In this document: positions 1 through 9,215 of the stretch, piece by piece
Position numbering within the stretch: position 1 is the stretch's first letter
Layout: the number at the start of each line of letters is the position of its first letter
Source of the DNA: Uranotaenia lowii
Lineage: Eukaryota; Arthropoda; Insecta; Diptera; Culicidae
NCBI RefSeq assembly: GCF_029784155.1
Contig: NC_073691.1
Span: 88,543,361 to 88,607,360, forward strand
Direction: 5' to 3'
DNA: 64,000 nucleotides
The notes under the pieces: generated by a model
Databases searched by the model: none
The model's input: the letters and a program-made list of their open reading frames with translations, nothing else
What the model was told of the DNA's origin: nothing
Position numbers and translations under genes: made by a program

Positions 1-2667
1 AAGATGATAAGGAGATTCCTCAAACCCCTCTCCCCCATCCGTCCCTGTTTCTACGACCATGCTTAAGCTGACGATGATAAATTTGATAAATAGGCTGATA
101 AATTGGTCACCGAATACATGTACAATATCAAACATTATTATCTTGGAATGACATAACGTCGAATAGCCAACTGGTTCAAAAGGTTCAGTGTTTCGACAAA
201 ACATTTCTTGAAGTAATTTTGGATATCATATTATCTGAAGGAAAATCAACAGTAAGAATGTTTGATTCTCAATTTCAGAGAACGAGTTTCTTCAATTGTA
301 TAGTTTAATTATAACTCATCTCGAAAAGATTTCTTGTATTCGACAGGTTTTGCCAAAATATTTCGTTCTATTTCACAGAAAACTCTCAATATATACATAA
401 ATACAGATTTGCAGTCTTAATCAGAATATAATGGATTGGGAATTCGTTTTCTAAGCTGGAACATTGATTATAAATAAATAAAAAAAAAAAAGGTGTCCGA
501 TGTCTGCATAGATGCATCGGTATTGTTTGACCGACTTTTGAGATAAACTAAATTTTCCATATGTGTGCAGTTGACCGAAAAAATCCTGCAGCAGACCCCC
601 TGAGAAGGAAAACTTTAGATTGCAGAAACAACGAACTCAACAAATTGAATCATTTCGATGTCCAGGTCATCTTCGCTACACACACACACCGGTGCGCTAT
701 CAGCTGTCAAGATTTCGCTAGTCGCTATCACATTTGAATTTTTATTTTTCCTTTATTCAAATCTTGCCTCATTGTTGTGCGGATAAATTCATAGAGAAAT
801 TATTCCACCACCGCTGTTTTTCACGTGGAAATAAATTTAAATTATCTAATCTTACGACTCTAATTCTATGCATAACGTCAAATTTATGCATACGACCAGC
901 ATCATTACCATCGTCGTCGTCGCCGCTGTCTGCTGTTGGGTTGGATTTTCCTCCCGATTCCTTGAAATTTTCCCGCTGCTGTCTACAATACCATCAATGG
1001 TCGTCATTTTCACGAAGCCGCGTGTAGTCACATGCTTTCTAAGTTGAGCTGGTCGCAGAAAAAGTTTGGGTGTCTGTCTCTGCCTCTCTCTTTCTCTGTG
1101 GGTGAATCCTTAACACTCTAAGCTACAACATGGCAGGGGCGTCCTACCTTGATGAAGAAATAAGTTATCAAATACAAATTTTTTTTCAACATTTTTCAGA
1201 TTGACAGGTTTTTTTCTGTGAATAGTTGATGGTTTATTTGTCGAACACCGCATTGATAGTATACATACAGGCGTTTTTAACAGTACCAGGAAAAAATAAC
1301 GACATTCGACTGTTTTTCATCTCTTTGAAGTTCAAAATAAGAAACCTAATCTTTTACATACTTTTGGTAATCTCCGTAAATCTTCCAACGAAAGACTACG
1401 CCTCTGCTCTCAGTTGCAGATTGCAGCCTTAGAAGACATGTTTTCACCTTAGAAATTTGAACCGGAACGCGGCCCTTTCCAACTGAAGCACTCACTTACC
1501 CGCCGCGACAACGACAGTTGGCCGAGCTGACTCCGGTAAACGGGGACAACAACAACAGAAACAACTTCCGCATTGCAGATGTACAATTCATCGGGAGTCG
1601 TCCAACCATCCCCCTCAATCCTGCCCCAAAGAACGACTACGGTTAACTCAGGAGAAAAGTCAGAAATCCACACGGCACAGGTTAAAATTTGGGAGAGTGG
1701 TTTTTTGTCACGAGACAACTAAATAGCCAGAGTAGGTGGTGGGAGAATAGAAAAACAAACATCGATGGGAAACGGGAGCAGGAGGATGGGATTGGTAGAA
1801 CAATTTTATTCTATGTAGGATTCCGATTATTCTCGGTTGTCGTCCAATTTTCTCAAATTCCAAATGCAAACATCAAGCGCTTTGTGAAATTATGCTTTGA
1901 TCTTGTACAAGGTGTGATTCCTTGACGAAACAACAACGAGATTGTGTCAATTGAGTTTCTTGAAACTTTAACTTCCATTCCAGAGCAGAGTGGTTGATCT
2001 TGCATTCGGGTCCATTTTAACTAAAGATTTTTTTACATACAGACCCTTTTCGATTTTGGCACTTGTTCCAAAACCAAACATTTTTTTTAAAATAACATTA
2101 CCAAACTTTTTCGCGGTTACAAGGCCTGAATAAATCTGACAAACATCATATCTTTGATTAAACGTTCTTGAATGTTGATAAAATATAACAACAATAACAA
2201 AAAAAAATTCGAAAGTACTCAAAAATGACGAAAAACATAAAAATTGAAAAAAAATACAAACAAATAAAAAAAAAAAAACATTAAAACTTTTGTAACTATG
2301 GTAACGCACCTTGAGAGATTGTCATAAAAGCAAGCGTAAAAATGTATTCAACATTTCGACTGTCATTTTGTTGGTCACGATCGTAAGATCATAAATTTTC
2401 ATTTCATGATAACTTCAGAGGCTTATACAGTTATAAAAAAGGGGGAAATTATACTTGTATTTGTGTGGAACGCAGGCCCCTATCCTTTCAGTGGCTGCCC
2501 TTTCATTTCTTAAACACTTTCTGTCCAGTCAGCTCTAATTTGTAAATAAAAACACATTCGAAAACTTAGGATAATATAAGTAGCCCATTATGGCGCCTAG
2601 TTTCAAAGTCAAAGAAGGGTGACCTGAAAAGCTGGCTTGCTCGTTTTATAATTACTTTTTCTAGAGG
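1..2667. other. AT-rich DNA without a recognised gene
   Basis: No family is recognisable. Visible features are an A-run near 480-491, a short CA repeat near 678-690, GTC/CGT triplet runs near 911-928, and a GC-richer block at about 1450-1720. That block, read on the minus strand, is open from 1718 to 1449 and contains a good GTAAGT donor at 1493-1499 and a pyrimidine-rich AG acceptor at 1647, so 1500-1646 could be an exon. The peptide is not one I recognise. Low confidence. Confidence 0.3.
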
Positions 2668-3084
2668 GTAGGGGGAATAAGGGCATAACGAGCACCCGGG
2701 GCATATGTAGTAAGCAGTCCTTTTTTCTACGAAAGTACGAATTCTCTCAGATAAACTTTCATGAGGATTAGTTTCGTATTTCCGATAGTATTAATTTTTC
2801 AGTATTGTAATTATTGAGCACCGGAAAATAAGCTCTTATGATCGTTTAATCAACTTGATTTATAATATACGATCTGCAACATGATCTACACATTGTTCCT
2901 CAATTATCACCATAATTAAATTTTGCACTATAATCAATTTTAAAACACGTTTTTTCTCTTACTTGTTGCTTCGGGGAGTAGAGCGCCATTGATAGGGGTA
3001 CGATGAGCATTTTCTGCCGTAGAATCTAGCAGTGAACTCAACTCCATGATGTCAACTTAATAATAGAAGCACAGCTTGATTAGT

Positions 3085-3205
3085 TTACATCTGACAATTT
3101 AACCTATTAATTAGGTGTCGCAAAAGTAATCAGAAAACTCGAGTTCGATTCCTGGTTGAGGTGATTTTCTTTCATTAACCATTCATGATCGATTATTTAG
3201 ATTTT
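3085..3205 (+). repeat. tRNA-like (SINE-type) repeat, left copy
   Basis: The stretch carries a B-box-like motif, GAGTTCGATTCCTGG, about 3141-3155, and a decayed A-box region upstream. It is matched in inverted orientation by 3352-3490, so the two could fold into a hairpin. No poly(A) tail is visible. Confidence 0.45.
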
Positions 3206-3351
3206 TGCATTAAATATACGGCTAGTAGGAACAGGTAGCAGCAACATCCGTCAAACAAAACACCAGAAACATAAAGTATGAATATGTGTGAATTGTTTGC
3301 ATTCTACAAACAGACATACAATATTTTGTTATTGCTTGTTCGATGGATCAA

Positions 3352-3490
3352 CGACTCACCGTTTAGTGCAAAATGCATCTATCATGAATGGTAAATGAAA
3401 AAAAAATCGCCTCGACCAGTAATCGAACTAGAGTCCTCGGGTTATTTCTTCGACACCTTACCAATAGGCCAAATCGTCAGATGAACTTAC
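3352..3490 (-). repeat. tRNA-like (SINE-type) repeat, right inverted copy
   Basis: On the minus strand this reads an A-box-like TTGGCCTATTGGTAAGG and a B-box-like TAGTTCGATTACTGG, spaced as in tRNA-derived promoters. It aligns to the reverse complement of 3085-3205 with roughly three quarters identity by eye. An RTE 3' end begins directly beside it at about 3490. Confidence 0.45.
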
Positions 3491-3505
3491 TACTTACTTA
3501 CTTAC

Positions 3506-5461
3506 TTAATGATCCCGCGCCGATCCTCCGGTGCATAGGGCCGTGGTAAAAGACCTCCACTGTTGACGATCCGGAGCCAGCGTCTTCACTTGGTCCCAGT
3601 CAAGATTCTCGTCGACAGTTCGGATTCCAGCGGCTAGGCTTCGCCGCCACGAGTTTCTGGGTCTGCCTCTTCTTCGATGACCTTCTGGATTCCAATCTAG
3701 CGCCTCTCTGCAAATCTCGTTTTCATCTTTTCGCAGCGTGTGCCCAATCCATCTCCACTTACGTTCCCGAATCTCGATTTCTAGCGCCTTTTGATGACAC
3801 CGGCGATGTAGTTCCTCATTCGAGATCCAGTTGCCAGGCCAACAAGCGCGGATAATATTCCGCAGGCAGCGATTTACAAATACTTGCAGTTTTCGCGTCG
3901 TTACCGCATACGTGCACCAAGTTTCGCACCCTTACAGCAATACGAATTTGACGTTTGAGTTGAAGATTCGGATTTTCGTTCGTAGAGAGATCTGGCGTGA
4001 CCGCCAGATGTTTCGGAGACTCGCAAACGCAAATCGGGCCTTTCTGATTCGGGTTTCGATGTCTTTTCTGGTACCACCATCAGGCGTTATCTGGCTACCA
4101 AGATACTGGAAGCACTCCACTTTCTCAACTTGTTGCCCAGCTACCATGAAACTGGAGGGATTTCCTGTGTTGATCTCCATTGACTTGGTCTTTCCGACAT
4201 TGACTTTGAGACCTGCTGCCTTGGAACTTTCGGTGAGGTCGTCGAGTTTGCTCTGCATATCTGGTTGTGTTTGGGCGAGCAAAACAATATCGTCAGCCAG
4301 GTCAAGGTCGTTCAATTGCTCCATTGTTGAAGGATTCCACGGCAATCCTCGGTTCGGTGCACAGTCAATCGATCCAGTCAGAGTCTCATCCATTACGATT
4401 AGAAAAAGTAGCGGTGCTAGAATACATCCTTGTCTCACTCCAGCAGTTACCGGTATTGGTTCGGACAAGACACCGTCGTGCAAGACCTTGCACGAAAATG
4501 CCTCGTACTGTGCTTCGATGAGATGGACTAGTGTCTCTGGGACCCCTCGTCGCCTTAGAGCCGCCCAGATGTTTTCATGGTTAAGTCGATCGAATGCTTT
4601 TTCGAAATCAACGAACACCAGCAGAAGAGAGTCCTGGAATTCGTTGATTTGCTCCAGTATGATTTGTAGCGTTGTGATGTGGTCCACACATGATCGTCCT
4701 GATCGGAATCCAGCTTGTTGCCGTCGGAGTGTAGCGTCGATTTTCTCCTGGATCCTGTTCAGGATCACCTTGCAGAGTACTTTGAGGGTTGTACAGATCA
4801 ACGTTATGCCTCGCCAGTTACCGCACTCTGTCAGGTCTCCTTTCTTCGGGACCTTAACGAGGATACCCTGCATCCAGTCGGCCGGGAATGTTGCAGTATC
4901 CCAGATCTCAGCGAAAAGATGGTTCAACATTTGTGCTTTCAGCATTTCAGCAGGGATGCAATCGATCCCAGGTGCTTTGTTGGATTTCATGTTTTTGATA
5001 GCCGCTTCTATTTCAGCCAGCGAGGGCGCTTCCGAGTTGACGCCATTTATGCGACTTACTGTTGGCGCTTCCAGCTGCGGGTTCTGTTGGCCATTGCTAT
5101 TCGTGACTCGGAAGAGCTGTTCGAAATGCTCAGTCCATCGTTTGAGCTGATCTGCTCGATCGGTCAATAACTGACCTGCTCGGTCTTTCAGCGGCATTCT
5201 TGCATTAGTCCTTGCACCACTGAGGCGGCGAGAAATGTCATATAGTAATCGGATATCTCCATTGGCGGCGGCTCCTTCTCCCTCTTCGGCTAGGGAGTTT
5301 GTCCAGGCTCTCTTGTCTCGTCTACAAGCTCGTTTAACTGCCTTTTCCAGCTCCGCATATCGTAAGCGGGCGGCTGCTTTGGCTGACCCGGTACATGCCT
5401 GCTGAATTCCGACTTTCGCCTTTCTCCGATCATCGACCATCCTCCAAGTTTCATCCGACAT
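3506..5461 (-). pseudogene. RTE reverse transcriptase ORF with one nonsense codon
   Basis: Reverse transcriptase of a non-LTR element, which would copy element RNA at a nicked target. The reading frame runs about 651 codons. Visible motifs in order are KAPGIDCIPAEML, a palm segment FVDFEKAFDRLNHE, TAGVRQGCILAPLLF, DLADDIVLL (the usual FADD or YADD reads LADD here) and the thumb-side FQYLGSQI. A TAA at 3932-3934 replaces the tyrosine expected before GCETW; translation then continues in the same frame through KWRWIGHTLRKDENEICREA and RRRGRPRNSW to a stop at 3506-3508. No frameshift is needed. The start at 5461 is only the first Met; upstream codons remain readable to about 5520, then a stop interrupts. 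A single disabling change suggests a fairly recent copy. The long plus-strand open frames across this region are antisense shadows. Confidence 0.85.
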
Positions 5462-5519
5462 CCATTCACTCCTTCTTCCACAAACTTTACCGAGAGTACC
5501 ATGGCTCGTCGTGATAATT

Positions 5520-5938
5520 CCAGGTCAGTCATTTCTTTCGGATTCCGTAACAATTTCAAATCGGGAGCAGTAGGTTGTTAGCCTAAAGTCCCTATCCCGC
5601 GATGGGGTTGCCATCTTGGACTTAGCTGGCGGGAGCCGCATTTCAGAAGTTCAGCCGCTTGCTGCAAGACAGACGCTTTTTGAGCCGCCCATGACCTGGA
5701 GAACAGACGCTCGGTTGTTGTTGCACGCCGCCCCTGACCTGGGGAACAGACGCGTGCGGCCACCTTCTCAGTCTGCATGCGACCAAAGCATCCACCGGGG
5801 TTGGGTACCCGATCTTCGCTTAGGTTACTCGCATCCCAGCCGGCACCACGGGGTGGTAGAGATAGGAGTTGTGAATAAGAGGTGATATGACCACTATGGG
5901 GTCTCGTGTTGCACATTATCCACCGTTTACCAGCCAAC
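5520..5938 (-). other. 5' non-coding block of the RTE copy
   Basis: GC-richer than its surroundings, with a direct repeat of the form GTCTGTTCYCCAGGTCA occurring twice (about 5700 and 5740 on the minus strand). It ends where the TGAACTTA duplication begins. Assignment as the element 5' region is inference from position and composition. Confidence 0.45.
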
Positions 5939-6114
5939 TGAACTTAGTCAAGCTTTTTTCCATAAGGTGGCCATTATACCCTTATCTCCCCTACTTGTTA
6001 GAGTATCATCCGGAAACTTTAATTATTTAAGTTATTTTTTTCTGTTTATCTTAATTTTCTCATGCTTTATTTTCTTATTAGTGTCTATAAGTCTATAAAC
6101 CTGTGAATTGTAGA

Positions 6115-6320
6115 ATTAAGAGGAAGGATATTTGGAAAAATAAAAAAACAGCTTTTGCTAAGAATGGAATGTAGAATAAAACTGATAGATATTTGGTAAA
6201 TAAAATCTTGTTAAAAAACAAAATTCGATAAGTAAAACGTTTCAATTGAGAGTAGAGATATGAGAAAGAATGTAGAGATGAGATGAAGGATATTCAGAAA
6301 ATAAAGCATTGATCACGAAA
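6115..6320. repeat. Short degenerate repeat array, left part
   Basis: Motifs such as GATATTTGGTAAATAAAATC and AAAGAATGTAGAGATGAGAT recur. The segment 6186-6319 is repeated in direct orientation at about 9074-9207, on the other side of two DNA transposons, which appear to have inserted into one array. Confidence 0.5.
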
Positions 6321-7050
6321 AATCTGGACGCATTAAAAAGGGTCTATCTCGGAGCTATGTAAACGAAATAAAATGGTTTTGTACTCAAAATGTAGGGTTT
6401 TTATTGCACTTTAAAGAAATAATAACAAAAAAAAATTCCGATGCTGTTTTGATGAAATTTCTAACTTTTCGTCGAGGACCACTCATCATAGTTTGGACAC
6501 CCTATTTGCTGACCTCAGCGGCCATTTTGTTCCACAATCTCTTCATCTCTGTTGCATCCCGAGTCGTTCTACCATTCTTCTTCATCTTCTGCTTGACAAT
6601 TGCCCAAAAATTTTCGATAGGGTGAAATCGAGGGTTGGGTGGGTTGATGTCCTTTTCGACAAAATCCACCCATTGGCCCGATACCACTGTAATACCTCTT
6701 TGCTGTAGTGGCAGCTCGCCAAATCTGGCCAAAACTTTAATGGCCCTTTGTGAGATCTAATGTACGGAAAAAAACGTTTTTCAGGCACTCCTCTTTGTAC
6801 ATTTCGGAGTTCATGGTCTTGTTTTTCAGAGAAACCGGGGGTTTCGTCAGCAGCTGCAAACACCTTGCCTGATCAAACACTTTCTTGCAAACTTATCGGC
6901 AAAAACGAATTTGAACTTGGCGGGGACATCACCCCGACCAGCGGATTTGTAAAATTTTTGGCCAGGAAGCCGCCCAAAATCCATCTCCACGTACGTTTCG
7001 TCATCCATTAGGATGCATCCGTCGTACTTCGTTAGAAATTGCATTTTTTT
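6320..7050 (-). pseudogene. DD37E IS630-Tc1-mariner transposase fragment (copy A)
   Basis: A cut-and-paste transposase relic. On the minus strand it reads LMDDETYVEMDFGRLPG (first catalytic Asp), WPDLASCHYSKEVLQWY (second Asp) and NPPNPRFHPIENFWAIVK (Glu) across frameshifts. The spacing from the second Asp to the Glu counts as 37 residues, the signature of the DD37E group described from mosquitoes. The N-terminal helix-turn-helix half is missing. Its 3' flank, CTGGACGCATTAAA, recurs beside the copy at 52350. Non-functional. Confidence 0.75.
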
Positions 7051-7652
7051 TTACATTGAGCTTCAGAAGGCTTTAGGGGCGAACAAAGTACTGTCAAAAT
7101 ATTCCAGATCCGAAAAGTAAAGGGTGATACGGTCAAAATTTGGTCAATATCAACTTGACGTATCCCTTTGAATTTAGCATTTAAAAAATTTTAATACCCC
7201 TCATTTTGAAGGTGTGTGTGTAGAATGTTGCTCCTATTTTGATTTTGGAATTCACTCTTCGGTTGTCAAAATGCCGTCCAAGGAAGAAGAGCAGCGTATC
7301 AAAATTTTGCTCGCGCATCGCGAAAATCCGAGCTACTCGCACGCAAAGCTGGAAAAATCGCTAAAAGTTGCCAAATCAACCGTTACAAATGTAATTAAAG
7401 TGTTTGGGGAACGTTTGTCGACAGCCAGGAAGTCTGGAAGTCGGAGGGAAATCGAAAACGGGAAGCCGCTGGGACGACAAAGAGAGTTGCCGGTAGTTTC
7501 AAGCGAAACCCTAACCTCTCTCTCCGAGATGCCGCAAATAAGCTGGGTGTATCGTCTACAACCGTGCATCGAGCCAAAAAACCAGCCGGACTATCGACTT
7601 ACAAGAAGGTAGTGACTCCAAATCGCGATGATAAACAAAATACGACGGCCAA

Positions 7653-7894
7653 TGCGGCCAATGTTGCGAGAATGCCGGACGACTGTCCTGCAAAACAGGT
7701 ATTCGCTACGAATCCGGTAGGAACAAGACGAGCAGGGGCGCAACGAGCGAGGTGGTTAGACCAAGTGGAGCGTGATCTGGCGAACGTGGGGTGCCCGAGG
7801 AATTGGAGAACGATTGCCATGGACCGAGTAAATTTTAGGAATTATGTTCGTCAAGTTAGGTCGTGAGACGGAATACTATGTAAATAAATAAATA
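7653..7894 (+). mobile_element. 5'-truncated LINE 3' end inserted in the transposase
   Basis: The 242-bp insert encodes a LINE C-terminus (RARWLDQVERDLANVGCPRN then NWRTIAMDR, stop at 7864-7866) and ends in a TAAATAAATAAATA tail. It is flanked by an 11-bp duplication ACGACGGCCAA at 7642-7652 and 7895-7905. Removing it rejoins the transposase sequence. The clade is uncertain; the WRTIA-type tail occurs in several mosquito non-LTR groups. Confidence 0.85.
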
Positions 7895-8122
7895 ACGACG
7901 GCCAAAGCGCGATCCCGGAGGCTGTACACGACGATGCTGACGAAGTTTAACTGCGTGGTAATGGACGACGAAACCTACGTCAAAGCCGACTACAAGCAGC
8001 TTCCGGGACAGGAGTTTTATACGGCAAAAGGAAGGGGAAAGGTAGCAGATATTTCTAAGCACATGAAACTGTCAAAGTTCGCGAAGAAATATCTGGTTTG
8101 GCAAGCCATCTGTACCTGTGGC

Positions 8123-8518
8123 CAAGGTTGCCGAATATAATTCTGTGTTTTTGACAAAAAAAATTCTCGAATTCTGTGATTTAAACTTGAAATTCTGTGA
8201 CGGTTTTCTGTGATGCTATTTTTATAAAGTTCATTGGGAAATTATGTGAAACCTCAACAAATTGGTAAATTTTCACAGTTTTAATAAAAAAAAATGAATT
8301 TACATTACCTTGTTTTCAAATTTTGATGAATTAGAGTCAATAATATAAAGTCGAAAGGGACATAAAAATTCAAAATTTTGAAATTTGTACAAAATTTAAA
8401 AAATCTGTGAATCCTGGAAAGTTTTAAAAATTCTGTGATCTGTCTCACAGATTCTGTGACGAAATTTTGCTGAAAATTCTGTGTTAATAAAGATTTTTCT
8501 GTGATTTCGGCAACCTTG
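8123..8518. mobile_element. hAT-type MITE with TTCTGTGA repeats
   Basis: The 396-bp element has 13-bp inverted ends CAAGGTTGCCGAA and an 8-bp target duplication CCTGTGGC at 8115-8122 and 8519-8526, diagnostic of hAT-like integration. Variants of TTCTGTGA occur about eight times, clustered toward both ends, as expected of subterminal transposase-binding repeats. Excision restores the transposase frame CTCGLKSS. No coding capacity. Confidence 0.9.
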
Positions 8519-9073
8519 CCTGTGGCTTGAAAAGCAGCATTTTCATAGCTTCCGGAACTGTCAACCAAAAATTTACGTGAAAGAGTGTTTGAATAAACGT
8601 CTGCTACCTATCCTGAAGAAACACGGTTGTTTCGTACTGTTTTGGCCGGATTTGGCATTTTGCTATTACGGTAAAAAGGCCATGGAGTGGTACGCCGCCA
8701 ACAAAGTGCAGGTGGTTCCCAAGGACAAGAACCCTCCACGCCAGAGCTCCGTCCAATTGAGAAATACTGGGCTATTGTCAATCGGAACCTAAAGAAGACC
8801 AAAAAAACTGCTAAGGACGAGCAGCAGTTCAAGGCAAACTGGCTTTCTGCGGCGAAGGTGGACAAGGTGGCTGTACAAAATCTGATGGCAGGGGTTAAGC
8901 GAAAGGCCCGGCAATTCGGATTTGGAAAAGCGGAAGCCTAACTGAATATTTTTTCTGAATTTTATTTTAATTAGACTTGAAAAAAAATTTTAATTTGATT
9001 TTTTTAAATAAAATATTTCACCGATTTACACGCGTTTTCCCTTGACCAAATTTTGACCGTATCACCCTTTAAA

Positions 9074-9215
9074 GATGATAGTTATCTGGTAAATAAAATC
9101 TTGTTAAAAAAAACGAAATTCTTTTCGTAAAAATTTTCAATTAAGGGAAGAGATGACAAAGAATGTAGAGATGAGATAAGGGATATGCAGAAAATAAATT
9201 GATTAAAAATAGAAC
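9074..9215. repeat. Short degenerate repeat array, right part
   Basis: This segment repeats 6186-6319 in direct orientation, including TGGTAAATAAAATCTTGTTA and AAAGAATGTAGAGATGAGAT, with several small indels. It is the continuation of the array split by the transposons between 6320 and 9071. Confidence 0.5.

Larger units (their letters stand above)
3490..5938 (-). mobile_element. RTE-clade non-LTR retrotransposon, probably internally deleted
   Basis: The 3' end (minus strand) has a GTAA-type tetranucleotide tail at 3490-3508, and TGAACTTA flanks the copy at 3482-3489 and 5939-5946, a candidate 8-bp target duplication. A 5' non-coding block of about 400 bp (5530-5938) precedes the RT region directly. 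RTE elements normally carry an apurinic-type endonuclease before the RT, so I infer an internal deletion removed it. The reverse transcriptase is nearly intact. Confidence 0.75.
2668..5994. mobile_element. Candidate TIR element (MITE) later split by an RTE insertion
   Basis: Imperfect terminal inverted repeats lie at 2668-2696 (begins GTAGGGGGAATAAGGGCATA) and 5966-5994 (reverse complement begins GTAGGGGAGATAAGGGTATA); I count 23 of 29 positions identical. Between them are an inverted pair of tRNA-like sequences and a 2.45-kb RTE copy. Without the RTE the element would be about 0.9 kb. I do not see a convincing target duplication, so superfamily and exact ends are open. Confidence 0.4.
7271..8941 (+). 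pseudogene. DD37E transposase, interrupted
   Basis: The start at 7271 gives MPSKEEEQRIKILLAH, followed by a helix-turn-helix-like segment ending STVTNVIKVFGE. After a frameshift and the LINE insertion the catalytic core resumes with VVMDDETYVKADYKQLPGQ; after the MITE it reads WPDLAFCYYGKKAMEWYAAN and RPIEKYWAIVNRNLKK, and ends GFGKAEA at a stop near 8941. The gap between second Asp and Glu is 37 once one frameshift near 8738 is allowed for. A transposase would bind the terminal repeats at 7120 and 9069; this copy cannot make one. Confidence 0.85.
7120..9069 (+). mobile_element. Complete DD37E IS630-Tc1-mariner element with nested insertions
   Basis: Perfect 28-bp terminal inverted repeats lie at 7120-7147 and 9042-9069, starting AAGGGTGATACGGTCAAAAT, and are flanked by TA on both sides (7118-7119 and 9070-9071), the target duplication of this superfamily. 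Total length is 1950 bp; removing a 242-bp LINE end plus its 11-bp duplication and a 396-bp MITE plus its 8-bp duplication leaves about 1.3 kb, the normal size for the group. Confidence 0.9.

Noticed and set aside
3831..5170. Long plus-strand open frames across the RTE region
   Set aside because: They are antisense to a reverse transcriptase with clear motifs and encode nothing recognisable.
2668..5994. TAGAG as target duplication for the candidate element
   Set aside because: The right-hand TAGAG is several bases away from the inverted repeat, so it is not adjacent as a duplication must be.
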